Shown: positions 43,840-53,500 of the stretch, piece after piece | How the letters are laid out: each line of letters begins with the position of its first letter | How positions within the stretch are numbered: position 1 is the stretch's first letter | NCBI GenBank assembly: GCA_019419525.1 | Contig: DXZU01000001.1 | Location: forward strand, 83,619 to 147,618 | Source: Collinsella sp. | GTDB taxonomy: Bacteria; Actinomycetota; Coriobacteriia; Coriobacteriales; Coriobacteriaceae | Length of the DNA: 64,000 bases | Reading direction: 5' to 3' | Position numbers and translations under genes: made by a program | The notes under the pieces: generated by a model | What the model saw: only the letters and a program-made list of their open reading frames with translations | The model's database searches: none | Told to the model about the DNA's origin: nothing

Positions 43840-45651
43840 ATGAATACTTCAATTGACATTTCCCACATCCGCAACTTCTCAATCGTTGCGCACATCGACC
43901 ATGGCAAGTCCACGATCAGCGATCGCATCCTCGAGCTCACCCATACCGTCGACGAACGCGACATGGAGTCGCAGCTGCTCGACACCATGGATATCGAGCG
44001 CGAGCGCGGCATCACGATCAAGTCCAATGCCGTTCGCGTGTCCTATGACGCCGACGATGGCGAGACGTATCAGTTCAATCTGATCGATACGCCGGGCCAC
44101 GTGGACTTTACCTATGAGGTTTCGCGCTCGCTGGCAGCCTGTGAGGGCGCGGTGCTCGTTGTCGACGCCACGCAGGGCGTTGAGGCGCAGACCGTCTCTA
44201 ACGCGACGCTCGCCATGAACGCCAATCTGGACATTGTGCCGGCCATCAACAAGATCGACCTGCCCTCGGCTCATCCCGACGAGGTTAAGACCGAGATCGA
44301 GGATGACCTGGCGATCCCTGCCGATGATGCCGTGTGTGTCTCGGGCAAGACCGGCGAGGGCATCCACGATCTGCTGGAGTCCATTGTCTTTTTGATCTCT
44401 CCGCCCAAGGGCGATGCGAACGCGCCGCTCAAGGCACTCATTCTGGATTCATACTTCGACGAGTATCGTGGCGTCGTCGCCACGGTCCGCATCTTTGACG
44501 GCTCCATCAAAAAGGGCGATACCTTGCGCATGATGCAGGCAAAGGGCGACTTTTTGGTCGATGGCGTGGGCGTCAAGCGTCCCGCCGAGACCCCGGTCGA
44601 CGCGCTCACGGTCGGCGAGGTCGGATACGTGGTCACGGGCCTGAAGGACCCCGAGGCCGTTCGCGTGGGCGATACCCTCACGTGGGCGTCGAATCCCTGC
44701 CCCGAGCCGCTTCCCGGCTACCGCGAGGCCAAGCCCATGGTTTATACGGGCCTGTTCCCGATCGATAACAAGGACTACGAGAACCTGCGTGACGCGCTCG
44801 ATAAGCTACACGTCAACGACCCGTCGTTGGTGTGGGAGCCCGAGACCTCGGTGGCGCTCGGCTTTGGCTTCCGCGTGGGCTTCCTGGGCCTGCTGCATAT
44901 GGAGGTCGTTAAGGAACGCCTGGAGCGCGAGTTCAATCTGGACCTCATTGCCACGAGTCCTTCGGTCGACTATCACGTGTACAAGACCGATGGCGAGATG
45001 ATCGATGTCCGCAGCCCGCAGGACCTGCCCGAGGCCACACGTATCGAGCGTATCGAGGAACCCTACCTCAAGGCCAAGATCATCTGTCCGCCCGAGTATA
45101 CGGGTGCCGTCATGCAGCTCGCCATCGAGCACCGCGGCGTGACGACCGACATGATCCATCTCACGAGCAAATCGGTCGAGATGCGCTTCGATATGCCGCT
45201 TGCCGAGCTCATTTTGGACTTCTTTGACCAGCTCAAGAGCCGTACCAAGGGCTATGCCTCGCTCGACTACGAGTTCAACGAGTACCGTCCCTCCGAGCTT
45301 GTGAAGCTCGATATCTTGCTTTCGGGTGATGAGGTGGACGCGCTGTCGTTTATCGTCCATAAGGACAAGGCCTATGGCCTGGCCCGTGGTCTGTGCGACA
45401 AACTTAAGGAGATCATCCCGCGTCAGCTGTTCGAGGTGCCCATCCAGGGTGCTATCGGTAACAAGATCATCGCCCGTTCCACTGTCAAAGCGCGTCGCAA
45501 GGACGTTCTTGCCAAGTGCTACGGCGGCGATATCTCGCGTAAGCGCAAGCTGCTCGAGAAGCAGAAAGAGGGCAAGAAGCGCATGAAGGCCATCGGATCG
45601 GTCGAGGTCCCGCAGGAGGCCTTTATGGCGATCCTCAAGGTGGACGAGTAG
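43840..45651 (+). CDS. lepA: Elongation factor 4 (LepA)
   Basis: Ribosome-associated GTPase that back-translocates or helps 30S biogenesis. The 603-residue protein has G1 VAHIDHGKSTI, G3 DTPGHVDF, G4 NKIDLP, and the LepA-specific C-terminal domain with YKTDGEMIDV and ARKDVLAKCYGGDISRKRK. The ATG at 43840 gives the standard length; the earlier ATG lies in the rpsT terminator. Confidence 0.97.
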   Translation: MNTSIDISHIRNFSIVAHIDHGKSTISDRILELTHTVDERDMESQLLDTMDIERERGITIKSNAVRVSYDADDGETYQFNLIDTPGHVDFTYEVSRSLAACEGAVLVVDATQGVEAQTVSNATLAMNANLDIVPAINKIDLPSAHPDEVKTEIEDDLAIPADDAVCVSGKTGEGIHDLLESIVFLISPPKGDANAPLKALILDSYFDEYRGVVATVRIFDGSIKKGDTLRMMQAKGDFLVDGVGVKRPAETPVDALTVGEVGYVVTGLKDPEAVRVGDTLTWASNPCPEPLPGYREAKPMVYTGLFPIDNKDYENLRDALDKLHVNDPSLVWEPETSVALGFGFRVGFLGLLHMEVVKERLEREFNLDLIATSPSVDYHVYKTDGEMIDVRSPQDLPEATRIERIEEPYLKAKIICPPEYTGAVMQLAIEHRGVTTDMIHLTSKSVEMRFDMPLAELILDFFDQLKSRTKGYASLDYEFNEYRPSELVKLDILLSGDEVDALSFIVHKDKAYGLARGLCDKLKEIIPRQLFEVPIQGAIGNKIIARSTVKARRKDVLAKCYGGDISRKRKLLEKQKEGKKRMKAIGSVEVPQEAFMAILKVDE

Positions 45652-45655
45652 GTCT

Positions 45656-46699
45656 ATGGCGCTTTCCGAATACAGCAAGCGGCTGCTGGGCGCCTATGCC
45701 GAGCAGCCGTTCCTTATGGCTCCCATGGCGGGCGTGACTGACCCCGCCTACCGCATCATGTGTCGCCGCCGCGGTGCCAACCTTGCCTACAGCGAGATGG
45801 TGAGCGTGGCGGGCCTTGCCTATGCCAGCAACAAAACGTGGCGCCTGGTGCTGCCGGCCGACGAGGAGCAGCAGATTTGCGTGCAGCTCTTTGGCTCCAA
45901 GCCCGATCAGTTTGCGAGTGCCGTCGCCGCCGTCGAGGAGCGTGTGGGCGATCGCCTGTCGCTCATCGATATCAACATGGCCTGTCCTGCCCGAAAGGTT
46001 GTCACCAAGGGCGAGGGCTCTGCCCTTATGCGCACGCCCGATTTGGCCGAGAAGATCGTCGAGGCGGCGGTGGGCGCGGCGCATGTGCCCGTGACCGTAA
46101 AGATCCGCAAGGGCTTTTATGCCGAGGACCGTAATGCCGCGACGTTTGCCCAGATGCTCGAAGGCGCCGGTGCCGCCGCGGTGGCGGTGCATGGCCGCTG
46201 CGCCACGCAGCTCTATACGGGCCAGGCCGATTGGTCGGTCGTCGATGAGGTTGCCGACGCCGTTGAGATTCCCGTGATCGGTTCGGGCGACGTGTTTACC
46301 GCCGAGGATGCCGCGGAGCATCTGCGCAACTCGGGCGCCAGCGCGGTGTTTATCGCGCGCGGTATCTACGGGAACCCGTGGGTGTTTGGCGATGCTCGCG
46401 CCCTTGCGCTCGATGGCACGCCGGTTCCTTCTCGCTCCTCGGTCGAGCGCCTGGAGGCTCTGCGTGAGCACCTGACGTTGACGCACGAGCTTCTGCCGCT
46501 TATGTCGCGCGCCCGTACGTACGCGAGCTGGTATCTAAAGGGCATGCCCCATGCCGCCGCCTGGCGCGCTCAGGTGGTGCGCTGCTCCACGTACGAGGAG
46601 TTTATGGCACTGGTCGATGATATCGAGCGCGATGTGGTGGCCTGCGAGGCTGCCCTTGCCGCCGGCGAATCGGTGCCCCCTCATCCGCTGGAGGCTTAA
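45656..46699 (+). CDS. dusB: tRNA-dihydrouridine synthase
   Basis: FMN-dependent reduction of uridine to dihydrouridine in the tRNA D-loop. The 347-residue protein has MAPMAGVTDPAYRIMC, the active-site Cys in NMACPARKVVTKG, VKIRKGF and GSGDVFTAEDA. Starts 4 nt after lepA; the specific subgroup (DusB) is by similarity of the motif set and Gram-positive context. Confidence 0.92.
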   Translation: MALSEYSKRLLGAYAEQPFLMAPMAGVTDPAYRIMCRRRGANLAYSEMVSVAGLAYASNKTWRLVLPADEEQQICVQLFGSKPDQFASAVAAVEERVGDRLSLIDINMACPARKVVTKGEGSALMRTPDLAEKIVEAAVGAAHVPVTVKIRKGFYAEDRNAATFAQMLEGAGAAAVAVHGRCATQLYTGQADWSVVDEVADAVEIPVIGSGDVFTAEDAAEHLRNSGASAVFIARGIYGNPWVFGDARALALDGTPVPSRSSVERLEALREHLTLTHELLPLMSRARTYASWYLKGMPHAAAWRAQVVRCSTYEEFMALVDDIERDVVACEAALAAGESVPPHPLEA

Positions 46700-46701
46700 G
46701 G

Positions 46702-47934
46702 GTGGCCGTTACCGCGCTGTACGTGCACGTGCCGTTTTGCGCCCAAAAGTGCCGGTACTGCGACTTTGACTCGCGCAGTTTTTCTCCGTGCGACCTGAGT
46801 GCTGCGCTCGATGTCTATTTTGAGCAGTTGTTCGCGCGCCTCGATGCTTTTGGCAAGGCTGGGGCCCTTGACCATATCCGCACCGTCTATGTTGGCGGCG
46901 GTACGCCGTCGCTGGCGGGGGAGCGCCTGGTGGAGCTGGCGCGGCGTATTCGTGCGTGGTGCGCCCCCGTTGAGTTTACCTGCGAGGCCAATCCCGAGTC
47001 GCTGACCGCCGAGCTTGCCACTGCGCTTGCCAAGGTTGGTGTCACACGCGTCTCTCTGGGCGTGCAAACGCTCGATAACACCGAACTTACCGCCATCGGC
47101 CGTATTCACGATGCCGATCGGGCGTTTGCCGCCATCGCGACGGTCAAGAACTCTGGGCTTGACGTGTCGTGCGACCTTATGTGCGGACTTCCCGGGCAGA
47201 CCGCAGCGAGTTGGAAGCGCACGCTCGATGGCGTGCTGGCGGCGGCTCCGCATCATGTGTCGGTCTACCCGCTCACGCTTGAGGAGGGGACTCCCCTTTA
47301 TCGCATGGCGTGCCGCGACGAGTCGGTCGAGCCCGACGAGGATTTTCAAGCTTTGTGCATGGATGTGGCGCGTGAGCGTCTGGGTGCGGCCGGCTATCAC
47401 CCGTATGAGGTGGCAAGCTATGCGCTCGACGGACATGAGTGCGCCCATAACATTGCCTACTGGACCGGCCAGGGCTATTTGGGCCTGGGTCGTTCCGCCG
47501 CGGGCATGCTCGACGCCGAGGATTTCGACCGTCTTGCAGGTTTGTTCCCCGGCGTGTCTTCTCGAGGCGATTCGTACCGCGTGCGTCTGGTGCAACGTGA
47601 CGATGACGCGACGGCGTTTGAGGCCGAATATCTGTCGCAGCGTGAGGCTGCGGCTGAAGACCTGATGCTGTCTTGTCGCATGACGGGCGGTGTTGCGTCC
47701 GACCTGTTGGTTCGTGCAGCTTGCGTCATCCCGGCCGATGAGCTGGCAGCTGCCTGCGATCGCGCGCTCGAATTGGGTCTTGCCACTTGGGTGCCCGAGA
47801 CGCTCGGGGTCCATGAGGGACCTTTCACTTCGGCAGATGTCGTCGCGGGCTATGTTCGAGCTCGTCTGGCGCCGACGCACTTGGGCTGGCTCGATGGAAA
47901 TGTTCTGTTCGAGCTGTTTTGGGATCTAGCTTAG
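46702..47934 (+). CDS. hemW: HemW-type radical SAM protein (heme chaperone)
   Basis: Related to oxygen-independent coproporphyrinogen III oxidase, but HemW members bind and insert heme. The 410-residue protein has the radical-SAM cysteines in PFCAQKCRYCDFDS, VYVGGGTPS, LGVQTLDNTEL and the HemW-typical HNIAYWTGQGYLGLG. GTG start 2 nt after dusB. Whether this organism makes heme is not shown here. Confidence 0.9.
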   Translation: MAVTALYVHVPFCAQKCRYCDFDSRSFSPCDLSAALDVYFEQLFARLDAFGKAGALDHIRTVYVGGGTPSLAGERLVELARRIRAWCAPVEFTCEANPESLTAELATALAKVGVTRVSLGVQTLDNTELTAIGRIHDADRAFAAIATVKNSGLDVSCDLMCGLPGQTAASWKRTLDGVLAAAPHHVSVYPLTLEEGTPLYRMACRDESVEPDEDFQALCMDVARERLGAAGYHPYEVASYALDGHECAHNIAYWTGQGYLGLGRSAAGMLDAEDFDRLAGLFPGVSSRGDSYRVRLVQRDDDATAFEAEYLSQREAAAEDLMLSCRMTGGVASDLLVRAACVIPADELAAACDRALELGLATWVPETLGVHEGPFTSADVVAGYVRARLAPTHLGWLDGNVLFELFWDLA

Positions 47935-47992
47935 GCCGCTCGTGTAGAATTACCGGAATATATACGCTGCTGTGAGCAGGAGGTTGCCGCGC

Positions 47993-49096
47993 ATGGCGAC
48001 GATGAACGAAAAAGATTACTACGAGATTCTGGGTGTCTCCAAGGACGCCACCTCGCGTGATATTCAAAAGGCCTTTCAGCAAAAGGCCCGCAAGCTCCAT
48101 CCGGACGTCAACAAAGAGCCGGATGCCGAGGAAAAGTTTAAAGAGGTTTCCGAGGCCTACGCCGTGCTTTCGGATGAGCAAAAACGTGCGCGCTACGACG
48201 CCATGCGCTCGGGCAATCCCTTTGCCGGTGCTCCTACGGCTTCGCCCTATGGTGGCGGCTACGCCGGCAACACAGGCTATGGCAATCCCTTTGAGGGCGG
48301 TTTTCCCTTTGGCGGCGCTTGGGGCCAGCAGCGTCGTGGGCAGGCTGCTTACAATCCCGAGAACGGCGCCAATGTGGTCGTCGATATCAAACTCGACGCC
48401 AAGGAGGCCAAGGGCGGTGCCCGCAAGACCGTCCGCTATACGCGCTTCGATACCTGTGGTCACTGCGGTGGTTCGGGCTCTGTTTCGTCCGAGCATGCAC
48501 ATACCTGTCCGAGCTGCGGCGGTCGCGGTCACATCGATGTCGACCTGTCCTTTCTGTTTGGTGCCGGCACGTTCCAGTCGGTCTGCCCTGAGTGCGGTGG
48601 CTCCGGTAAGGTCGTCGCCGACCCCTGTCCCGATTGCGGCGGCAGCGGGCGGACCCGTGTGACCTCCGAGCAGACGATTGAGTTTCCCGCCGGCACGCAC
48701 GATGGCGACGAGGTCCGTATTGGCGGCATGGGTCACGCCGGCACCAACGGCGCCTCTGGCGGTGATCTGGTCGGTCGCGCCCATGTTGAGGCCGAGCGCC
48801 TGGAAGGCAAGGCCCGTACCGGTTTTTACCTGATGGGCATCGTGGCGCCGTTTTTGGTGCTCTCGGCCATCTCGGGCGTGTTCTCGGCCTTTGCCGTGAT
48901 GTGCTTTATTCCGTTTGCCATGGGCCTGTTCATGGTGCTCTCGGACGGCGTGCTGCACCGCAGCCTGCTGTGGTGGAAGCGCGGCGCGATGCAGTTTGCC
49001 AACGGTTTTGCCAACGGATTTATGTTTGCGCTCGTGTCGGTTTGGTTTGCGAGCTGCTCGCAACGTGCCATGCTTTCACCCTACGCAATGCAATAA
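47993..49096 (+). CDS. DnaJ-like protein with C-terminal membrane segments
   Basis: Unusual J-protein of 367 residues. It has a J domain with HPDV in KLHPDVNKEPDA, a Gly/Phe-rich linker, then four zinc-finger repeats (CGHCGGSG, CPSCGGRG, CPECGGSG, CPDCGGSG). Only a short piece of the first substrate-binding domain follows (VEFPAGTHDGDEVRIGG-like: IEFPAGTHDGDEVRIGGMG). From residue about 278 it has two to three hydrophobic helices (about 278-320 and 335-355) instead of the usual C-terminal domain and dimerisation region. ATG 47993 follows GCAGGAGG. The next gene is a normal dnaJ. The class of recruited Hsp70 partner is unknown. Confidence 0.85.
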   Translation: MATMNEKDYYEILGVSKDATSRDIQKAFQQKARKLHPDVNKEPDAEEKFKEVSEAYAVLSDEQKRARYDAMRSGNPFAGAPTASPYGGGYAGNTGYGNPFEGGFPFGGAWGQQRRGQAAYNPENGANVVVDIKLDAKEAKGGARKTVRYTRFDTCGHCGGSGSVSSEHAHTCPSCGGRGHIDVDLSFLFGAGTFQSVCPECGGSGKVVADPCPDCGGSGRTRVTSEQTIEFPAGTHDGDEVRIGGMGHAGTNGASGGDLVGRAHVEAERLEGKARTGFYLMGIVAPFLVLSAISGVFSAFAVMCFIPFAMGLFMVLSDGVLHRSLLWWKRGAMQFANGFANGFMFALVSVWFASCSQRAMLSPYAMQ

Positions 49097-49177
49097 CATC
49101 AAACCCTCTGTTTGCGGCCGGCCCAGCTTGGGTATAGGACGCACTGTGACAATAATGAAAGTCGGAAGGATTCGGTC

Positions 49178-50326
49178 GTGTCGGAAAATAGGGATTACTA
49201 CGAGGTGCTTGGCGTCGACAAGGATGCCGACGCGCGGACGATTAAGCGCGCGTTTCTAAAGAAGGCCCGTACCGTACACCCGGACGTTTCGGACGACCCC
49301 GAGGCCGAGGCCAAGTTCAAAGAGCTCAACGAGGCATATTCCGTTCTTTCCGATGAGCAGAAGCGTGCTAACTACGACCGTTACGGCATTGCCGACGGCC
49401 CTGGTGGTTCGGGCTACGTCGACATTAACGATATCTTTGGCGGCATGGGCATGGACGACCTCTTCTCGTCGTTCTTTGGCGGCGGTGCCGGCGGTGGCGC
49501 CCGAAATCGCCGTGAGCGTCGTCGCGGCCGCGACATGGCCATCTCCCTTTCGGTGACGCTCGAGGAGGCGGCACTCGGGTGCAAAAAGACGATCAGCTAT
49601 GACCGCCTTGCTCCCTGTGAGGATTGCAATGGCACCGGTAGGGCCGAGGGCGCGCAGGAAAAGCAGTGCAGCCGCTGCCACGGCACGGGCTATGTCACGA
49701 CGGTCCAGCGTTCGTTCCTGGGCCAGGTTCAGTCCTCTTCGCCTTGTCCCGACTGCCACGGCGAGGGCACGGTCATCGATCATCCCTGCGAGACCTGCGA
49801 CGGTCAGGGCCGCACGCCTTCGCATGAAAAGATCGACATCGATATCCCCGCCGGCGTTTCGACCGGTCGCCAGCTGCGCGTGAGCGGCTTTGGCGAGGCT
49901 GGCCTTCGCGGCGAGCCCTCGGGCGACCTGATCGTCAACGTGCGCGTCGCCGACCACGAGCGTTTTAAGCGCAACGGTGACGACCTGTACCTCGTGAGCG
50001 ATATTTCGATTGCGCAGGCAGCGCTCGGCTGCGAGATCGAGGTCGAGGGCATTATGCCCGATGAGGTCGTCAAGGTGACGGTCCCTGCTGGTACACAGTA
50101 CGGCGACACCGTGAGCGTCAATAATTACGGCATGCCGCGCATTGGCGGTGGCGGTTCGCGTGGTCGCCTGATCGTGCAACTGCGCGTGGTCGTTCCCACC
50201 AATCTTTCCAATAAGCAACACGAGCTGCTCCGTGCTTTTGCCGATGAGATGGGCGATGACGTCGCTTCCGGTAAGAAGTCGGTGACCGACCGTATCAAGA
50301 GTGCCCTCGACGATATCCTCGATTAA
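49178..50326 (+). CDS. dnaJ: Chaperone protein DnaJ
   Basis: Hsp40 co-chaperone of DnaK. The 382-residue product has the J domain with HPDVSDDPEA, a Gly-rich linker (residues about 85-110), four CxxCxGxG zinc motifs (CEDCNGTG, CSRCHGTG, CPDCHGEG, CETCDGQG), and the full C-terminal substrate-binding domains. GTG 49178 follows GGAAGGA. Adjacent to the membrane DnaJ-like gene, so two J-proteins are encoded in tandem. No hrcA is between hemW and dnaJ. Confidence 0.94.
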   Translation: MSENRDYYEVLGVDKDADARTIKRAFLKKARTVHPDVSDDPEAEAKFKELNEAYSVLSDEQKRANYDRYGIADGPGGSGYVDINDIFGGMGMDDLFSSFFGGGAGGGARNRRERRRGRDMAISLSVTLEEAALGCKKTISYDRLAPCEDCNGTGRAEGAQEKQCSRCHGTGYVTTVQRSFLGQVQSSSPCPDCHGEGTVIDHPCETCDGQGRTPSHEKIDIDIPAGVSTGRQLRVSGFGEAGLRGEPSGDLIVNVRVADHERFKRNGDDLYLVSDISIAQAALGCEIEVEGIMPDEVVKVTVPAGTQYGDTVSVNNYGMPRIGGGGSRGRLIVQLRVVVPTNLSNKQHELLRAFADEMGDDVASGKKSVTDRIKSALDDILD

Positions 50327-50335
50327 GGAGCCCGC

Positions 50336-51628
50336 GTGCTCGCACCCCATATTTCCGTCGTCAACCTCGGCTGCCGCGTCAACCGGGTTGAGTCTGACCG
50401 TATCACTGCCGATCTTATGCGCCTGGGCTTTGCTATTGTGGATCCCCAGGATGCCGATCTGATCGTCATTAACACCTGTGCCGTTACGGGCGAGGCCGAG
50501 GCCAAGACCCGTAAGGCCGTCCGTCATGCGCTGGCCCATCCTAACGACCCTTACGTGGTCGTAACCGGCTGCGTCGTCAACCTGCATCCCGAGGAGTTGC
50601 TGGAGCTCTCCGATCGCGTGATCGCCGAGCCGTCCAAGATTGACGTCGCCGAGCGCGTCTGCGAGGTACTGGGTGTCGAATCCGATAGCGTTCCCGCCTG
50701 CAGCGATGGCGAGGTGGTCGATGCGCTCGGTCGCTCTCGCCTGGGCGTGAAGATTCAGGACGGCTGCAACCATCGCTGCACCTATTGCATTGTGTGGAAG
50801 GCACGCGGCCCCGAGCGCTCCGTGCCCGTCGAGTCCGTGCTTGAGCGAGTTCGCGAGGCCCAGGAGGCCGGCGTGCCCGAGGTGGTGCTGACCGGTGTGA
50901 ACCTGGGTGCCTACGATGGCAAGAGCGCGACCGACGAGCATGTCGAAATCGATGAGCTGCTCGAGGCCATCATGGAGCGCACGACTATTGCGCATGTGCG
51001 CATTTCCTCGGTCGAACCCATGGATATCTCTGAGCGCCTGCTTAAGGTTATGGCGCGCTATCCGCAGCGTATCGCCCCGTTTTTGCACCTGCCCGTGCAG
51101 TCCGGCTGTACGGCGACGCTGCATCGCATGGGTCGTCCCTATAGTGCGGAGGCCTTTGAGGACACGGTGCGTATGATTCGCGCCAACTTGCCCCAGGCGT
51201 CTCTTTCGTGCGATGTCATCGTCGGTTTTCCTGGTGAGACGGACGAGGAGTTCGAGGAGTCGCTGGCGCTGTGCCGCCGTGTGGGTTTCTCGCGTATGCA
51301 CGTGTTCCGCTATAGCAAGCGTCCCGGTACCCTTGCTGCCGACATGCCCGACCAGGTGCCGCCCGAGGTTATGGCCGAGCGCAGCCGTCGTATGCGAGAC
51401 ACGGCGCAGGAGCTCGCTATTGCCGATGCTCGTCGTCGCGTGGGCACTGTCGAGCGTGCCGTGCTCGAGTATGGTGACAGCCTGACGCTCGGTTCGTTCC
51501 ATCATGCCCGTCTTGACGATACCTGTGGACTTACAACCCCGTGCCTGCTCGATGTTGCTATCATCGGAGTCGATGATTCCGGCTTGGTCCATGCGCGCAG
51601 GGAGGTCCATGGAAGCCTCGAAGATTAG
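50336..51628 (+). CDS. mtaB: tRNA t6A37 methylthiotransferase MtaB
   Basis: Radical-SAM enzyme converting t6A37 to ms2t6A37 in tRNAs reading ANN codons. The 430-residue product has the N-terminal UPF0004 domain (NLGCRVNRVESD, INTCAVTGEAEAKTRK), the SAM cysteines in DGCNHRCTYCIV, and LTGVNLGAYDG. GTG 50336 with AAGGAG upstream, 9 nt after dnaJ. Overlaps phoH by 20 nt. Confidence 0.92.
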   Translation: MLAPHISVVNLGCRVNRVESDRITADLMRLGFAIVDPQDADLIVINTCAVTGEAEAKTRKAVRHALAHPNDPYVVVTGCVVNLHPEELLELSDRVIAEPSKIDVAERVCEVLGVESDSVPACSDGEVVDALGRSRLGVKIQDGCNHRCTYCIVWKARGPERSVPVESVLERVREAQEAGVPEVVLTGVNLGAYDGKSATDEHVEIDELLEAIMERTTIAHVRISSVEPMDISERLLKVMARYPQRIAPFLHLPVQSGCTATLHRMGRPYSAEAFEDTVRMIRANLPQASLSCDVIVGFPGETDEEFEESLALCRRVGFSRMHVFRYSKRPGTLAADMPDQVPPEVMAERSRRMRDTAQELAIADARRRVGTVERAVLEYGDSLTLGSFHHARLDDTCGLTTPCLLDVAIIGVDDSGLVHARREVHGSLED

Positions 51629-52595
51629 ACTTACCGTTCCCGAGGGAATTGATCCCTCGTGCGTTTTGGGCGCCGGCGACGGCGTCCTTCGTGCACTCGA
51701 GAGCTTGGTTCGCGCCCATGTGGTCGCCCGTGGCGATAGCATCTCCGTGAGCGGCGACCCGGACGAGGTCGAACTCGTGGCGCGCTTTTTCGAGCACGCT
51801 TTTCGCGAGGCGGCCGCCGGGCGCACGCTGTCTGCCGACGATGTCTCTCGCTGCCTGGCCGTCTTGCGCGACGGTGAGCACGAGGCTACGTCGCTTCGCG
51901 ATGACGTGCTGCTTTCGTATCGCGGCCGCGTCATTCGCCCCAAGACGCTCGGGCAAAAGCGCTATGTGGATGCCATCCGCTCGCATACCATCACGTTTGG
52001 CTTGGGTCCTGCCGGTACCGGTAAGACCTATCTGGCCATGGCGCTCGCCGTTGCCGCGCTCAAGCGTCACGAGGTGGGCCGTCTGATCTTGACGCGTCCG
52101 GTTGTCGAGGCGGGGGAGAATCTGGGCTTTTTGCCTGGCACCCTCGAGGAAAAGATCGATCCCTACATGCGTCCGCTTTACGACGCCCTTTTTGACATGA
52201 TGGATCGCGAGCGCACCGATGAGCTTATGGAGCGCGGCGTGATCGAGATCGCCCCGCTTGCCTACATGCGCGGCCGCACGCTGAGTGATGCCTTCGTGGT
52301 GCTCGACGAGGCGCAAAATACCACGCCCGAGCAGATGAAGATGTTCCTGACGCGCCTGGGCTTCAACTCCAAGTTCGTGATTACCGGCGACCTGAGCCAG
52401 CGTGACCTGGTGGGTCGTCGTGGTGGCTTGGCGGATGTCGAGAAGATTTTGGGCCGTGTCGATGATGTCGCATTTTCGCACCTCGAGCGTGCCGACGTGG
52501 TGCGCCATGCCTTGGTGGGACGTATCGTCGAGGCATACGATACTTATGATGATGTGCGCGAGAAGCGCGTACGTGACCGAAAGGAGTCCCGTTGA
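51609..52595 (+). CDS. phoH: PhoH-like ATPase
   Basis: P-loop ATPase of the PhoH/YbeZ family, usually encoded with ybeY as here, with a proposed role in RNA metabolism. The 328-residue product has a KH-like N-terminal part, Walker A GPAGTGKTYLAMA, RPVVEAGENLGFLPG and Walker B FVVLDEAQNTTPEQ. ATG 51609 with AGGGAGG upstream, inside the end of mtaB. Its stop overlaps the ybeY TTG start. Confidence 0.93.
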   Translation: MEASKIRLTVPEGIDPSCVLGAGDGVLRALESLVRAHVVARGDSISVSGDPDEVELVARFFEHAFREAAAGRTLSADDVSRCLAVLRDGEHEATSLRDDVLLSYRGRVIRPKTLGQKRYVDAIRSHTITFGLGPAGTGKTYLAMALAVAALKRHEVGRLILTRPVVEAGENLGFLPGTLEEKIDPYMRPLYDALFDMMDRERTDELMERGVIEIAPLAYMRGRTLSDAFVVLDEAQNTTPEQMKMFLTRLGFNSKFVITGDLSQRDLVGRRGGLADVEKILGRVDDVAFSHLERADVVRHALVGRIVEAYDTYDDVREKRVRDRKESR

Positions 52596-53101
52596 GTGTA
52601 TTGATCAGCAACGATGCCGAGCTCGATACGCTGCTCGACGCGCAGGAGGTGGAGCACATCTGCGAGGTTGTGCTTGCCGCCGAGGGCGTTGAGCGTGAAG
52701 TCGAGATTTCCCTTTCGTATGTCGACGAGGACGAGATGCACGAGCTCAACCACGAGTGGCGCGGTATCGACCGCACCACCGATGTGCTCTCGTTTGAGTG
52801 CGACTCGGCCTTTGACGATGACATTCCCGCCGATGAGACGCTCGAGCTCGGCGATATTATCTTGGCCCCGCAGGTTATTGCCCGTCAGGCCCCCGGTTTT
52901 GGCAATAGCCCCGCTGACGAGTGCCGTCTGATGCTCGTACACGGAATGCTGCACCTGCTGGGCTATGACCACATCGAGGACGACGAGGCCGAGGTCATGG
53001 AGGCCCGCGAGGACGCCATCCTGCGCGATCTGTCGCTCGAGCGCGGCGAGGACCCTAAGCTAGTCCACGTCGGCCCCATCACCAACCACGCCCACGACTA
53101 G
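52592..53101 (+). CDS. ybeY: Endoribonuclease YbeY
   Basis: Zinc-dependent RNase needed for 16S 3'-end maturation and ribosome quality control. The 169-residue product has the three-His motif HGMLHLLGYDH and the upstream TDVLSFE. TTG 52592, with AAAGGAG upstream, overlaps the phoH stop. The phoH-ybeY-dgkA-era run is widely conserved. Confidence 0.93.
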   Translation: MSVLISNDAELDTLLDAQEVEHICEVVLAAEGVEREVEISLSYVDEDEMHELNHEWRGIDRTTDVLSFECDSAFDDDIPADETLELGDIILAPQVIARQAPGFGNSPADECRLMLVHGMLHLLGYDHIEDDEAEVMEAREDAILRDLSLERGEDPKLVHVGPITNHAHD

Positions 53102-53110
53102 GAGCCGTCT

Positions 53111-53488
53111 ATGATTCCCGGATCGAACAAGGACCATCCGTCCTTCTTTAAGTCGTTTTCCTACGCCATGGAGGGCTTCGTCACCGTCGTCAAGACCGAG
53201 CGCAACATCAAGGTCATGCTCGTTGCGGGCGTGTGCACCGTCATTGCCGGCTGTATCGTGGGCCTCGACATTGCCGAGTGGGCCACGATTATCATCTGTT
53301 GTGGCTTGGTGATTCACGGCGAGCTGTGCAACACCGCTATGGAGGCCATCGTCGACCTGGCGACCCAGGAGCTCCATCCGCTGGCCAAGCGTGCGAAGGA
53401 CATCGCCGCCGCCTCTGTATACATTCTTTCCATCACCGCCGCGATTGTGGGCGTGCTGGTATTTGCCCGCGCGCTCGGCTTTATTTAG
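53111..53488 (+). CDS. dgkA: Diacylglycerol/undecaprenol kinase (DagK family)
   Basis: Small integral-membrane kinase; in Gram-positives it phosphorylates undecaprenol, recycling the lipid carrier. The 125-residue protein has three hydrophobic helices and the family core NTAMEAIVDLATQELHPLAKRAKDIAAASV, shown here in part as ELCNTAMEAIVDLA. ATG 53111, 9 nt after ybeY. Works with uppS encoded upstream in the chromosome segment. Confidence 0.9.
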   Translation: MIPGSNKDHPSFFKSFSYAMEGFVTVVKTERNIKVMLVAGVCTVIAGCIVGLDIAEWATIIICCGLVIHGELCNTAMEAIVDLATQELHPLAKRAKDIAAASVYILSITAAIVGVLVFARALGFI

Positions 53489-53500
53489 AAAGGGATTCCC

